Positions 24,878 through 39,790 of a stretch of DNA of 64,000 nt are shown one piece after another. The DNA is from Oasisia sp. SBJ-2009 (Eukaryota > Annelida > Polychaeta > Sabellida > Siboglinidae). Positions within the stretch are counted from its first letter, which is position 1. Each line of letters opens with the position of its first letter. The stretch spans positions 22,233,657 to 22,297,656 of the forward strand of contig OZ024858.1 of the NCBI GenBank assembly GCA_964017155.1. The letters are read 5' to 3'. The position numbers and the translations under genes were made by a program. The notes beneath the pieces were generated by a model. The model did not search any database. It worked only from the letters and a program-made list of their open reading frames with translations, and was not told where the DNA came from.

Positions 24878-25470
24878 ATATATATAACTGCCATAACTTT
24901 ATCAATGGAGAAAGAAGTATGTACAACTACTAGTTGACTTAATAATATATAGAGCAAACCCTGAAATATGGACCTTTCAGCCTAGTTTGTTATCAAAATG
25001 TACACCTAGGTATTTGTGCTGGCTGGCCTGGGCAATTTCCTCACTGTGGATAACAACAGGCAAGTGATCAGCAACAATATATTTAGCATGAAAAAGCATT
25101 CATTGAGTTTATGCAGTATGCAAATAAATATACCTATTCAGGCAATATGAGCAACAGTACAGAATACAGTCAAATAACATTGTTTATATATATTAAAACA
25201 TGTAGGATATTTCATACTTCTTGAATGAAATCATGAAACATATTATACATATTTTTAAAATATAATAATTTTAAAGATCAATGGAAATCAGAGCATGGAA
25301 CGATACATATTATTTAATAATTGTATTTGACTATGAATTGCAAAATGATCTTACTATACATCCTATCTTACACATAATGTTACATAACTAGGCTAATATC
25401 ACACACACACACACACGCACAGCAACACACATGCACTCATTTCCTCACACACCGACATGTACACACACTG

Positions 25471-25521
<51 letters not shown>

Positions 25522-25662
25522 GTCTCTGTCTCTGTCTCTGTCTCTGTCTCTGTCTCTGTCTCTGTCTCTGTCTCTGTCTCTGTCTCTGTCTCTGTCTCTG
25601 TCTCTGTCTCTGTCTCTGTCTCTGTCTCTGTCTCTGTCTCTGTCTCTGTCTCTGTCTCTCTC

Positions 25663-25757
<95 letters not shown>

Positions 25758-25842
25758 CAAACAAACACACACACACACACACACACAGAGAAAACACACA
25801 CAGAAAACACACACAAAAAACACACACATACTGTGATACATA

Positions 25843-25889
<47 letters not shown>

Positions 25890-26412
25890 TCACATACATA
25901 CATACACATACACACGCACAGACACACACACAAGCAAGCAAACAAACACACACATATGCGCGCGCGCACACACACCTTAAAAGGTGTGATTCAGTTCCAT
26001 GTTGAATGTAGAGTATACAATGTTTTGCTTAAGCCCGGCGTACCCTACACAACGAAATATTTTGAAAACAGCAAATATTGGTGGACTGCACACACTACCC
26101 AACAACAAAATTGCATGCGCACACATAAATGTTGTTGTCACTGTCTCGACACTAGCATAGTTTAATTATATTAAATGCATGCTTGCAGGCCTCCGAATTC
26201 CGAAAATTATATTAAAATTGTGCCGCTATTGAAGAAACATTTACTCGGCGTCAACGACACCGATGTCTAGTAACGCTGAAAAGAGATGTGTCTGTTGTTA
26301 TAATTATAGGCGCCAATTTTACCTGGCATCAACAAAGCCGACGTCAAACTACGCTGAAAAGCTATCTGTCAGCGCTGCTATAATTACAGGCGCCGGTTTC
26401 AGTTGGAATAAC

Positions 26413-26471
26413 CCAGTGGCGTAGCCAGGATTTTTGCATTGGAGGGGGCCACCCGACAACCAAGCAAACTC

Positions 26472-26517
<46 letters not shown>

Positions 26518-27807
26518 TATATAATTCAAACCCAACTCGCTTAACATGAATATCGATATGAATGACAACAAAGTTCACTGCCCAATATTGCTGGCAGTTC
26601 AGCAAAGCCATTCACAGGAAGCATCAATTAGTTAGAAAGTAAGAGAGAAATGACACATTATTAAAGAGACATGAACCCAGCCATTACAGTCCTCACACTA
26701 CTCTCATAAGCCTACTGACAAAGACCCTGACCAATATCAACTTGTAGTCAGTCACATACTCTGATGAAACAATAATTAAAATCCCTATATCTTAACGTAG
26801 ATATGTGTCGTTGGCATTCAACCAGTAACTTCTCAACATGTAACGTTGCGTATTAACATTTTTTTATTCACGATAGTAGGTGGAATTTTCCCAGTGCAAA
26901 ATCCACTGGATGAATTGCTTTGATTACAATGAGGATTACAGCCGGGGCAATCACTTAGAGAAAAGTCGAATGGGTGATGGGCACATATCACGTAAACGTA
27001 AAGGACATGTGCTCAGCTCGTGTGTTACCCCGGCACACATGAATGCACTGGCGATGATGACACTAACAGAGAAACAACAGGAGAAGGTCCAGGTTTGCGA
27101 AAAAATAACCTGGTAAGAATAATCATGGGAGTTAAGAGAGTTGATCAGAGAAAATGGATGAAATGAGGTTGGAGTGAAACAGTTTTCAGATGACATTGGT
27201 GAGGAGTACATGGGCTGGTCATACGAAAACAATGCGAGATGAAAAACTGGCAAAGAGAGCAGATGCCCAGAAAGTGGAGGGGAAATAGAGGCGAGGAAGA
27301 CCGACATTGCGATGGGGGATTACATTAAAAGTAACCAAAAAATAATGTGAGAAAAATGGGAAAAAATGATAGATAGAAGAAAAGTGAGAGGAAGAAAAAG
27401 ACAACTGAAAAGTAAATGATGCTGCCAAGAAAACAATAATAACCAAATGCAATTTGACCCTAGCCTAGTAACCAGGCAACTATTATTTTGAATCCTTAAT
27501 AGCCATTAGCCATCATGCAAATTGTGAATAATTACATTTTCACTGCACGGTCAACTATAATGCTGCAGCCAGCGACAGAAGTGGAGAATTCTTAACTTAA
27601 TCCCATTTGAATGATGACAATTCTTTTACGAAAAAGTTGGACTAGGAAAGAAAATCTTACACAGGCATCTTGAAACCCACTGTAGTTTGTGACTCTGTAT
27701 TTTGTTACTATGAATCAGGTAGGCATTTATTGCTCCTCCATTCCCCACCATACTAATTTTTTAGGGATTGGGGGGTATGACCTCCGGCTCCCTGGCTATG
27801 CCACTGT
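26413..27807. mobile_element. hAT-like element, unit B copy
   Basis: This is the counterpart of 6,700-8,104 with the same ends and the same flanks (26,405-26,412 and 27,808-27,815). It has a shorter TA run and a few small indels, including extra G residues shortly before the right end. It also carries the LINE remnant (27,140-27,443). Confidence 0.8.
27140..27443 (+). pseudogene. LINE RT C-terminal remnant, unit B copy
   Basis: Near-identical counterpart of 7,430-7,740, with the same WAGHMKTM and RRGRPTLRWG motifs and the same stops. It is not functional. Confidence 0.75.
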
Positions 27808-28004
27808 AGAATAACATTTGTCAAAGTATACAAACTGATTTTTTTTCCAGATAACTATTCAACTATTAATCTATTTGAATGCCATACCACGGATACCAAG
27901 AAATTACATCAATGATTTGTCTTACATAACAGTTTGTGATTGACTGGATGAGTGGAGTAACTACCTTGTGCTTTTTTTTTTACCAGATAGTACCCTTTCA
28001 GTAG

Positions 28005-28052
<48 letters not shown>

Positions 28053-28074
28053 TGTATATATATATATAATATAT

Positions 28075-28119
<45 letters not shown>

Positions 28120-28333
28120 AATATATATATAATATATATACATATATAATATATATATATATATATATATCTAACATATATCTAATATGTATATATATGT
28201 AATATATATATATATATTATGCTTTCTGCCAGCTACGGTGGTCAGTGAATTTGGTTGTCTTCTCGGTATATATTTTAAGCGAGTTAGGTTTGAATGTTAT
28301 ATGTATATATATACATGTATATATATACACCTG

Positions 28334-28379
<46 letters not shown>

Positions 28380-31330
28380 CGTGTGTATATACACACATGT
28401 ATATATATATACATATACGTATATATAAATAAATATATATATATAATATTATATATATATATTCTGTGTATGTGTGCATGTAGGTAGGTGTGTGAAAAAC
28501 GGCCGTAATGGGCCAACTTAATGCCTAAGGGCACAGAGCACTGTTGATTGTCCCATTGGCGGCCATGTTAACGTTTTGTCAGATTATAAGGAAACTGGAC
28601 CTGAGAATTTTATTTTATTTTAACACAATCACTGCAGTCATGTCACTGATATGCTGATCCAATTTCGTCAAAAAAGGCATATCTCAGGCTCTCTTAAAAT
28701 GCATGCATGTGTTCTGCCCCTCAATATTGACCAAACTGAGCACCATTTCTGCATTCGCAGGGTCATGTAAGAAAAAATGGCTAAAAATCACTACGCCAAC
28801 TACACTCTGTCTAACATGCGTCATTGCACTGTAGATATATCATAGCACTGAACCTACTGGTATGCCTGTCCTACTGTACTCATTTCACATAAAAAGAATT
28901 TTTCAAAATCCCAAATGACACCATTATTAAGGTACTACATTTGTATGGGTTAGACCAGGAAGTCTAACTGTACTCTGACCCCCTAAGTGAAATATGTTCT
29001 CGCTCTGGGCATGGCTAAGTGCCTGAGACAAATAATAGCATGTGTACAAAACAAGGTATGCGACTATTTATCGCAACATGCTTAGAAACATTTTATCAAT
29101 ACTTATAATTAAAATTCATTAAGGAACATTAACGACCAACACCCACGATAAGGCATGAACCCGGAAAACTAAGCGCAGGACCATACCCTCAATTATGTTG
29201 TATGCACTCACGGTCACGTCAACACACGTACTCCGTCTACCTTTGCCAAAATTTCTTTTGTGTGGCTGTCAGTTTCTGCCCATCGTGTGAATGTGGCAGT
29301 GTACCAAGGGGCGTTTTGTGCTTTTTGTTGTGAAAAGAGTGGTGCTTTCCCAGTGAAATTAATATTGCTTATCTTCATAATTATAGTGAACCGATTGGCA
29401 CTCAAGTCGGGCATTGACAGTCACCCCGAATCTCCTCAGGTCGGCCATAGCCGGTTAGCGAATACTGCACAGCATTTGAATTTGGTTTACGTGGTTGCAT
29501 CTAGTGATTAAGAGATGCAATAAATGCGACACCTATCTAGACATATAACATTAAATTATGGCTATCTTGGATACTTCCAATTTCAAAAATATTTAACACA
29601 TTTTCGAAAGTTTATCAGCAATAGTTTTTGGACATTTAAAATGTCCTCCAGCCAGGAGGTTGGTATACAGCTAAAATGAGTAACTTATTATAATAAATTA
29701 TACACCAGTGTGTAGATAATTTAATGTCCTTTTAAATAAACCCAACTTGTAACAGTAAAAAGCCAAGCATAAAAACGTTACACAGCAGCAAAGTATTATG
29801 TTTGCCAAAAAATTCAAAATGTCTTAGTGTCGTCATTCGAGAAATGGTCAACATATTTTAAAGCTACAACAACAGTTTTGACACCACAGTGTAGGTATTT
29901 TTAATATCTACAACATGCACATAACATGGAATTGTGAGAATTGAATAATAAAGGAGCTAGAGCAAAGGAAATTGAGCAAGCAATATTTTTAAAAATCAAG
30001 GTCAATATAAGAGGTGGCACAGGCTTCAAGTTAAAATCGACTGAGTGCTAATGGATTAATAATTATTATAAAATTTCTATATATTACTAAAAAGATATAT
30101 GTACAGAGAGTTATAGGTAGATGTCGATGTAGATTCGCTATTGTGATTATAGTTAATCAACCAAAAGTCATTCTTTTCACAGATTATATACATATGTTTT
30201 ATTGTCTGAACAATAAACTCGGCGAGCATTAGGACAATTTGTTCCTTAAGAAGGCACCACGATGGTGTAGTAGTTACCACATCCTCCTGGTATCCAGGCG
30301 TCCCAAGTTCAATACACGGACAGGGAGGCATGGTATACGTGTGGTAAAAACCTGGCTCATTGGTGACTGTGTATCCCTCGTGATTCGCAGATCACATGAA
30401 TGTCGGTAATGTCAAAATTAGGGACATAAAAGAACCTCTGAGGATGACAAACACCCTGGCAGTAAACATTTTCAGTGCCAGCATAGAAGGGTTGTAGGTT
30501 TTGCAATATTGTTCATGTAATAATACCGAAATTATTTTAGTAACAGTAATATATACGAAATTCGTTCCATAAATATGGTCGCCACGCTGTTCAAGTCAAT
30601 TTGTCCAAATAAGGATGATATCATCCGTCCGTCCGTCCGTCCGTCCGTCCGTCCGTCCGTCCGTCCGTCCGTCCGTCCGTCCGTCCGTCCGTCCGTCCGT
30701 CCGTCCGTCCGTCCGTCCGTCCGTCCGTCCGTCCGTCCGTCCGTCCGTCCGTCCGTCCTGCCCGGTCTATCTGTCTATCTCGCCTTCTTTTTTTCCTCAA
30801 ACTCCTACCTTCACCATTATACATTTTCTTTTTGTGTGGCTGTCGGTTTCTGCACTGTAATTATCTCTATCAATGCCGGCATATGCTGCTAAGCTGCTGC
30901 AATGAGCTGTTCGACTGCGCAATAATTTTAACAGTTCCTGGCACGTTGCATAGCTGTTTCAGTGTACATTGTACAACTCTGTACCGTCTGTACAACCGTT
31001 TACAGAAAACAAACGGCTCATTTTGCATGATATCTATCGAGGTAGCTTCGGGTGAATGTGGCAGTGTAATTGGGGGATTGCATTGAATGTGATCTAGAAA
31101 GAGTGGGAGAAGAATGAGAAAAACTGACAGATAGAAGGAATTGGAGACTGCAGACTGAGAACATAGTATGAGAAAAATTAGAGGAGGAAAAACAATGGAA
31201 AAATAATTCATGATCGACTCACCCCTAATGACAGTGTTGCCAAGAAAACAATAACAACAAAATGAAATGCAATTTGACCCTAATCTAGTAACCGGACAAC
31301 TATTATTTTTAATCACTAATAGCCATTAGC

Positions 31331-31403
<73 letters not shown>

Positions 31404-32569
31404 TGATCGACGGACGGACGGACGGACGGACGGACGGACGGACGGACGGACGGACGGACGGACGGACGGACGGACGGACGGACGGACGGACGGACGGACG
31501 GACGGACGGACGGACGGACGGACGGATAGATAGAAATACATAGATATGGTAATGCCCATAATAATGCAAATTACTACATTGTACATTACACATTAAACAA
31601 GAAACCCACAAATAACCATGTTTAGAGCGTGCTGCATATATATGTGGTTTTCCGTACAAAGAATGTGGGCCAAATCGTCCGTTCTAACATTTCCGATGCA
31701 ATTACCAAATTTTTTGATAAAATCATGCAGGCCTATATTGCAATAACGACCAGTGTGCTAAAAGTCTGGTTCATGATATCCATTTTCAAATTGTGCTGAT
31801 CCCACGGTTGACGCAAATAATCTTGGTTTAAAGTCACAGAGTGCCCTGCGATTATGACTGCTGTGAACCAGGAGTAGGCCTATATCATCATCTTATAATG
31901 AGTTCTTATTGTGACCGGATGCCTGTATAATTGTCGCAGTATTGTTATCAATCGAAATTCTCATATATTTTTCTCCAACAATCCAATTCCTAACCTCACA
32001 CCCCTTCATTTCTACTCCAATCAGCCGGCGAATGCCTATGTTGACACCTCTAAGTTGAATTACACCTATATGCATACACACTTGGACACTGTCTGACAAA
32101 TATCACTGCTTCGTAGCTTTGATGCCATGCTACACAGAAATATCATTTCTACTCAAACCATTCATACATTCAACGCTTCCAGAAATATACAAAAAACTGC
32201 ACAATAGTTCTTTTGACCAGGACTACAATTAGCAATGGCGGACGGATACTATTTAGTCGTATATGCCTTACTGATGATTTATAATGAAGAAGATGATTAG
32301 GAGCGACGATGGAGATTATCATAAAGAGGATGGTGAATTAAGATAAAGACTATGACAACGATGATGATGATGACTCTGAAGTGATGATGAAGATTGAATG
32401 TGAATATGATTCTGCTGGTGATAATAAAGAGAACAAAGACACCTTTTACGAGAAAAACGCAAAAATAATAATATATGGAATCACGCGACATTCAATGTTA
32501 ACGCGTATCCTAAAAAAGCAAACGGTAATTCTGCAGCGTAATTTTTTTTTTATACTGCTAGAACAACGC

Positions 32570-33053
32570 CAGTAGCACTAATGAATTACAGACTCAACTA
32601 TTGTAACTTTGGTTTGGCTTGTTGATTATGCCTCGACCAAGGAACGCCACCGTTGTCCGTTTATGGCCATCTTCCCCATCTCCCTCCTGATGTAGCCCAC
32701 CGCCTTTGTTTCTTTTTCGGTGTCTCTTTGGCAGGTACGTGTTCCGTGTTGTTGTGACTCACTCCTTAGCAATACTGCCAAACTTACTTACTTTTCTACT
32801 GAAAAAAATTCTCGTTTAGTTAATGTGCTGCATTTTTCTGATATCCCAGGACCCTTTGACCATACGTTTCCTAATAACGTCTTGTTCCTAAAACTAAGCT
32901 CAATACTGATAAATGTGCTTTCTTTTTAGCTGCACCAAAACTCTGGAATGATTTCCCTGCTACTGTAAAATCACATGAAACCACATCTTCCTTTTGTAAA
33001 GACTAGAACAAATATTTGTTTGAAATCGCATTCACACCCTAAACTTTCGGCAG
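32570..33053 (+). pseudogene. Degenerate non-LTR RT C-terminal region, unit B copy
   Basis: Counterpart of 13,137-13,620 with the same YRLNYCNF and APKLWNDFP motifs and the same breaks. Confidence 0.75.
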
Positions 33054-33098
33054 TCCCATGCACTAATGACGACCTTTGCCTGTCACCATTCATGATTA

Positions 33099-33655
33099 AG
33101 GTAGGGTGGGGTAAGGCGCCTATACGAGGCAATACGCCCGCCCGTCCTATCTACATAACAACGGCTCAGATCGCCACTAAGGTTTTTTTTATATCCGTGC
33201 TGCCACATAGCGTATGAAAGCCATTGAAAGGAAACATAAAAAGAAGCAAGAGTTTACAATCGTGTGTACAAAATGTAACTTAGTTGAGTAAGTGTAAACT
33301 AGTAAAATATGTCAGTCATTATATCATTGTAAAACTCACAAATAACCATGACATTTATTCTTCTTAGGATAGACATATCGCTTAACATTTGGTAACCGCT
33401 AAATGTGCGATAATTAAGCTGCAAGCAACATACAGCTATTTTACTAGCGCACATGCCGTGGGGCAAGCTATTAAAAAAAAGTCGAAATTTTAATTATGTT
33501 TTGTATCTATGTGTAAAATACTTTTAGACATACTTTTAGACAAAGTAGGATATATATTTTAGATCACCTGCAACTTAAAATATATTCGATTGGGTCATTA
33601 TTAAAACAAATGCAGCGGTTCCTACTTATAGTGGGCGCCTTGCCCATCCCTACCT
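33099..33655. mobile_element. MITE with TA target duplication, unit B copy
   Basis: Near-identical counterpart of 13,666-14,222 with the same ends and the same TA flanks. Confidence 0.75.
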
Positions 33656-34266
33656 TACGTGTAATGATTTTGAATGGTGCGCCTGTGAGATAGAATACTT
33701 GAGCATATCATAAGGCATAATTCAAAGTAAACCCCAGTCAATGGCATCATTTTTTTTATTGTTGGAGCGGAAAGACAACCCATTATAATATTATTGCAGT
33801 TTTGATGTGATTCACTGCATTTTTATTTTGAGATTATCCTTGCTGGATCTCCCTTGATTTGCTGGATTATTAGTAAGTTTACTTTAAATGACTCTTTCGC
33901 TATTATGGTCGACAGGTTGTGAAGTAACCATTGATTTTAAATCCTTTCTGGTGCAAATCAATCAAAAACAAGGTGAAATTTACATGACCTACTTCGATTT
34001 TGATGAAATTTGATGTGCTGATTTATGATCATGAGTCTATGCTGCCACCAAACATTAGGTCAATCTGACCTTCACATCCAGAAATAGAAGTCATCACACT
34101 TTGACCAGCAATTGATACAGGTCTGATGACCATCCAGGTGATATAACTCCACTTCTAGGTGATGTGATATTGGTGTTGTTTTAAAGCTATTACAATTGTC
34201 TACCCATTTAGGCAATGACACATACCAACATTTAAAAAAACATATTTAAATAAAATGGTTTGACCT

Positions 34267-34595
34267 TTGAGCACAGTGGCTCAGGGGTAGAGCTTCGGAC
34301 TCTCAAATACGAGAACCTGGGTTCGAATCCTGGCTGCAGTGTTAAAACCTTGGGCAACTTTTTTCACTCTACATTGCTCCAGTTCACTCAGCAGAATAAA
34401 TGAGTACCTGGCTATAGACAGTGGTGGATATGTGTATGAGCAGCCTTCGCGCATTAATTGTAACATATGGCTGGATGCTTCCCAGAGAAGCCGAAATGTT
34501 GTCTGAGTGAACAGGTCTGTCAGGGAAGTAAAGTGTAAAGTGCTTTGAGCGGTCCTGAGGACTGGATACTGCGCTATATAAGAACTTGCCTTTAC
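34267..34595 (+). mobile_element. tRNA-derived SINE, unit B copy
   Basis: Identical in structure to 14,834-15,162, including the B box GGTTCGAATCC and the TTTGACCT flanks (34,259-34,266 and 34,596-34,603). It was duplicated with the unit rather than inserted independently. Confidence 0.9.
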
Positions 34596-36237
34596 TTTGA
34601 CCTGACCTAGCAAAACCAGGTTACCTCCAATTTCGCTAATTTTTTGTTATGTTGAAGCATACATATATAGCAATATTCTATCGATGAGATATCGTGCACA
34701 ATGGAATACTTCAGGTGTTATGTATTTATAAAAATTTCTTACGCCGCATTAATGCTGAAATTAATATAGGTTTTAGTGGGGCAGTCACATGTTTAGGTGA
34801 CCTGGTGGGGAAATGGCCTCACGTCTCTGCAGATTAGCCAAAACTTGTTAGTTTATATAACTGCTTTCCAATGGTACACATGCGCGAATTGTAGGCTGTG
34901 TCCTGATTCATGGTTCCTAGTTAATCAAAATGTAGCTTACATTTAAAACGATTACAGTTTCTAGGAATCGACACAAAAGTTTAATTTGGTTAGCCCCCAT
35001 ATTAAAAAACACAAATTCAGATTTGGATGAATCACAGAAATAGCCAAATTGGGTTCATGAACATCGGAACTCCACGGTTCCATGGAATAAACAATACTCT
35101 AGCTTAACAATGCTCTAGTGATGAGCTGGCTGTGAGAAGAAATACATTCATGCCTTGGAGACACCTACCTGTGATCCAGGATCTTATCCAGGATCTATTA
35201 TATAGTCACTCCACAAAGTACAGTATTTAAACTCTTCAAGTGCTACGTTTATGTGCCGATGATGACGATTTAGCAGTTAAAATGTTGTACTGGCAATTGT
35301 CCATCATTAATTTGCAAACAAAAAATGCGCTAAGTATAATAAGTAATAATAATCATGTAAATTAATATATTAATTACCAGTTCAGAAATCAACTAGCTGT
35401 TTCTAATCAACACTCAGAAAACTTCATTATGATCTAACATATTTTCATAAGTTTACATCCATCATTTTCTCAATTATTTCCAACTACCATTTACCATTAC
35501 CACCCTCCGGGATATGTTAACCCCACTTACAAAACATGACAAGCCATTCTGAAGTAGCAGGAGATAAACAGAGCATAGGCAAAGTGTGGTTGGTAGCTAA
35601 ATAACCGAAACAATGAATGGTTGGTGGTATGTCTGCATCATTGATGGTGACTTAGTTTCTTATCTGCTTAATGGTTATCAACCTGTCACTATCATGCAAG
35701 GAATCAATTTTCAGGAAACAAACGGATAAAATTAAGAAAATCTGACTTACCGGTAGTTGAAAGCAAATCTTCTTCACGTGTACGACTGGGTGAACTGACC
35801 TTGGACTGCTGCTGAGGCTGACACCAAACAGAGGCAGAGGAGCCTCAAGGTCATCATTGTGTTGTTAACCAGTGTCTGGAACAACATTCAGCCTAGTTAG
35901 ATCTAGCAAAACAAATATCATGCAGGAAATACGTCTCATTGATAGAGCTGTGTACCATTTCCCTGTATATGGCAGGCTCTATGTAATGATGGTACCATAT
36001 ATTTCATATGGTGTATGGTACACTTCACGTTTTTTTCTAGAGACATGTGCAGGAAACATGGCTATGTAACAGTGGCACCCCAGTGACAACACAGTGGCTT
36101 GGTACAACACTGTCATTTTATTAACTGACTGATATCATAACATTCCTTTGTACGTGCACTTTTGAAATGAAAGAGAAGACCAAGGTGTGTTGACTGTCTT
36201 CTTTGCATTCAGTATTTATGTAGTTTACACATTCTGA

Positions 36238-37051
36238 ATACCCGCGTGTGGTTGGTTCCCCTCACCTTTGCTTGTAGTCAAATGTTTAGAATTATATAGG
36301 CTAAGGCTCAATTTGTATATTGTATTATATTATTTATATGTTATTTTCAATGTTGGCTTAATACAAAGCTCTGGTACAAACAAACATCTGACTTGTCATT
36401 TACAGCAAACTAGCCATGATTCCGAGTCATTAAGTCCACAAAATCAGCAGGAGCACTGTCCCACATAAATACGACATTATGATGTACATCAAATTACTTT
36501 TATGTGGGCAGTGTGACCGACTCCTAATTTCAAGTGTTACCGTAAAGTAAGTCACGTGATTATAGGGTATAAAAGGAGCTTCGCGGCATTATAGCTTCCC
36601 AATTGAATTCAGCACAAGAAAAAGGTAGAACACTTGTCGTTTACATTATTGAATTTTTTACTTGAAATATATTATTATATCCCCCTTTAATTGTGATTAG
36701 ATTGTATACTAATCTCTTGTTCCCACCCACCTACCCTGTCTACACCTGGGGGATTCAATTATGTTTGGTGTTAAATTACATCACTGATGCTTGATGAGCA
36801 GGATATACAATGCGGTGTTCCATGTCATAATGCTGTGTTTGATAATTTTAGGGATCATTGTATATATAAAAGGGGTTTTCGGGGGCTACGACGCGTTCTC
36901 CTTCTGCATATGGACATAGTTACAGGGTTCTTATACCCGCGTGTGGTTGGTTCCCCTCAGCTTTGCTTGTAGTCAAATGTTTAGAATTATATAGGCTAAG
37001 TCTCAATTTGTATATTGCATTCTATTACGTACTGTATATGTTATTTTCAAT
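36238..37051. repeat. Pair of direct repeats with TATA boxes (LTR-like?)
   Basis: Two ~120-base direct repeats (36,238-36,351 and 36,932-37,051) share TACCCGCGTGTGGTTGG and TTTAGAATTATATAGGC. TATAAAAG occurs at 36,568 and again at 36,865, about 67 bases before the second repeat, and the sequences after both TATA boxes resemble each other. Unit A has different sequence here. This could be nested remnants of an LTR element. No gag or pol sequence and no clear TG..CA ends were found. Confidence 0.45.
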
Positions 37052-37650
37052 AGGTCATTGACACAATATAGGAGTTCCCAGTAGAACACTCCTACTTTAT
37101 AACAGTGGGCTGGTCTAAAATATGCGAGTACCCTAATCTAAACCTCACACCCCTAATTTACTCTTTAGTTTAGAATACTTAATAGTGATCTGGTCTAGAT
37201 TCTGTGTGCGTCCCAAAGCTGGTATGTTCCGTATTGTTGCAGTTTCTGTCAGTAATGTATTACTACTAACTAGCAAGATTTGTATTTGGTAGGTATTGTT
37301 GACAACTTTGAGCAATTCCGAGTCATTGTCATTGACGTACACTGTACAGTGTAGCACAGTGTAGTACAGGCTACATCTGTCCGGGCATTGGTCTTCGCCG
37401 TCTGAAAGCAGAAGATAGCAAACGCCTTTTCCAAACAGTCCTGTTATAACAAAGTAGGTAGCTAAGACTACATGAATGTTTCATACAAACCATGATTGGT
37501 TGACACAATTATCAATGTTGTAAATTCTCGAATCCCTCCTCAAATTATTCACCTCTACAGCAGCACCCGCCGCCATCGGACAATGTTGTAGTCACCAGAT
37601 GGCGCTGAGATTCTTAGCGCTATACAAATCCTTGCAGGGGAGCTCGTTCA

Positions 37651-38160
37651 TGAGAGGGAGGGAGGGACTGAGGGATGGATGGATGGATGGATGGAGGGAG
37701 GGACTGACGGACGGATGGATGGATGGACGGACGGACGGACGGACGGAGGAATGGAGGGAGGGAAGGGGGAGGGAGGGACGGCGGTTGGGACGGAGGGACA
37801 GTGGGAGTGAGGGAGGACGGACGTACGGATGTACAGACGGAGGAATGGAGGGAGGGAAGGGGGAGGTAGTGACGGAGGTTGGGACAGAGGGACGGACGGA
37901 GGGAGGGAGGGAGAAACGGAGGTTGGGATGGAGTGACGGATGGATGGATGAATGGAGGGAGGGACAGAGGGACGGATGGACAGAGGGAGGGAGGGAGGGA
38001 GGGAGGGAGGGAGGGAGGGAGGGAGGGAGGGAGGGAGGGAGGATGGACGGACGTACGGACATGGATGGACGTACTGACGGGCGGATGGAGGAATGGAGGG
38101 AGGGAAGGGGGAGGGAGTGACGGAGGGAGGGACTGAGGTTGGGAGGGAGGGATTGATTGA
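37651..38160. repeat. Purine-rich GGAN repeat block
   Basis: About 500 bases of mixed GGAG, GGAT, GGAC and GGAA tetranucleotides, with a pure GGAG core (37,984-38,041). A sub-unit containing GGAATGGAGGGAGGG occurs three times. The proline/serine-rich and glycine/arginine-rich frames across it are translated repeats. It ends unit B, at the place where unit A has a short CGGA/CAGA tract. Confidence 0.9.
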
Positions 38161-38187
38161 CGGACGAACTATTCATCTAAGATCTGG

Positions 38188-38464
38188 TATAAACTAATCA
38201 TTTCTAACTACATAGCGGAGACCAGGGCTAGTAAATGGGTAAGTTGTAACAGAGAGCTTGCAGATAAAACTGCAAATGCATATTATTCTGCATGAAGATG
38301 TCATATTCATCAGTAGATTTGAGCATGTCATATATCACGTGAATCTGTTGAAATGCCATTAAGTTACTCTAATTTAAATAACAGATATTATTCTCAAATT
38401 TCAGAAATTTTGAAATATCTTCAAGTTAAAAAAGTGTATGTGTATCCATAATTCATATTTTTCT

Positions 38465-38507
<43 letters not shown>

Positions 38508-38707
38508 GATGGATATATAGTTACGAGTATTGTAAAATAAATGAAGTAGATATCCCACCATAGCTATATTAGGACATTTTGATGACACACACATTGTGAC
38601 TGCACCTGTTAGACAGTTAGGATTGGGAAATGTGGGCTTTCAAATGGTATATAAAAGCACATTTTGTATTTGTCCCATATGTGTCACCTATGCGAGTCAG
38701 ACTTTGA

Positions 38708-38758
<51 letters not shown>

Positions 38759-38841
38759 ACACCACACCACACCACACACACACCACACACACCACACACA
38801 CCACACACACACACACACACCACACCACACACCACACCACA

Positions 38842-38923
<82 letters not shown>

Positions 38924-39261
38924 TTCTACTTGACACAAACCAAACATAATGTAAATTTCAATACGGATTCTACTAAATTATGTGTTCGTGTGGTACGGTA
39001 TATCATTAATGTTAAATATCAAGCTATTCGTATAGGCTGCACTATACATAGAGAGAACAGTTACATCAATTGTGTGGTATTCTATATCGTTACAATTTGC
39101 CCCAGTGCTAAAACATTACAATTACATTAATGTTAAAATTTACCCCGTAGGCTGATACAACTTGCCCCATATCGGGCTAAATTGTAATGGTTTAGTACAC
39201 CTCATATAACTCATTACACCACTAATATGTAATAAGCCAGGCACCTATTATCTGCGGGAGA
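38188..39261. repeat. Unit C, 5' part (older tandem copy)
   Basis: It matches unit A 298-402, 901-1,200 and 3,056-3,301 with clear divergence. It lacks the 2.0 kb hAT-like element, the LINE tail, the R1 repeat and its nested transposon, so it shows three sites unfilled. It gained a CT run (38,465-38,504) and a CA tract of about 200 bases with CACAC interruptions (38,711-38,919). Confidence 0.8.
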
Positions 39262-39754
39262 TGTGGGGACACTTTGGCATGAATTTTAATGGCTTTATTT
39301 TTAAATAATGTCATGTACATATAATAATCAGCAACAGTAAAGTAATAATTACATGTCTAAGTACATTTTACAATGTAACAATTGGACTTAAAGCAACAGT
39401 GCTTATTTTCCTTATTCATGTATTTTAACAATTATGGAACAATTATAAATCGTGAACATAAAACAAAAACCTATACAGCAACATCATAATAGTGCAACTA
39501 ATTAATTAAATTAGTGAAATAGTGAATTACAAGTGTACCACAAAAGGAAATACATTGATGCATGTGTGTAACAAGTAAAATTGTATTAAAATAAATGTTT
39601 AATATAATTATACAAAAGCAATGTATAATAACAGTACATTCAGAAGAGAAACAACATATTACTGATTTTTTAGAAGCAGATATTTGACACTTTTTTTTAA
39701 AGATCTGTAAAGTGGCAGAATATTGTAGACAGTTGTCTAAGATAAGGATGTTAT

Positions 39755-39790
<36 letters not shown>

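Larger units (their letters stand above)
20131..38187. repeat. Tandem unit B (segmental duplication)
   Basis: This is the second complete unit. It begins after the TACAAAC flank of the hAT-like element at 18,133-20,130 and ends where unit C begins. The offset to unit A drifts from 19,839 to 19,433 because microsatellites changed length and a few indels occurred. One example is about 70 bases present after the unit A GGAG array (from 3,863) and missing in unit B. Unit B lacks the MITE at 16,541-16,873 and has extra sequence at 36,238-37,051. Confidence 0.9.

Noticed and set aside
25431..26165. 244-codon plus-strand open frame
   Set aside because: It is the CTAT, TCTCTG, CT and CA simple-repeat block read as S/L/C/T repeats. 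No domain.
37592..38176. 194-codon proline/serine-rich minus frame and matching glycine-rich plus frame
   Set aside because: Both are translations of the GGAN purine repeat block.
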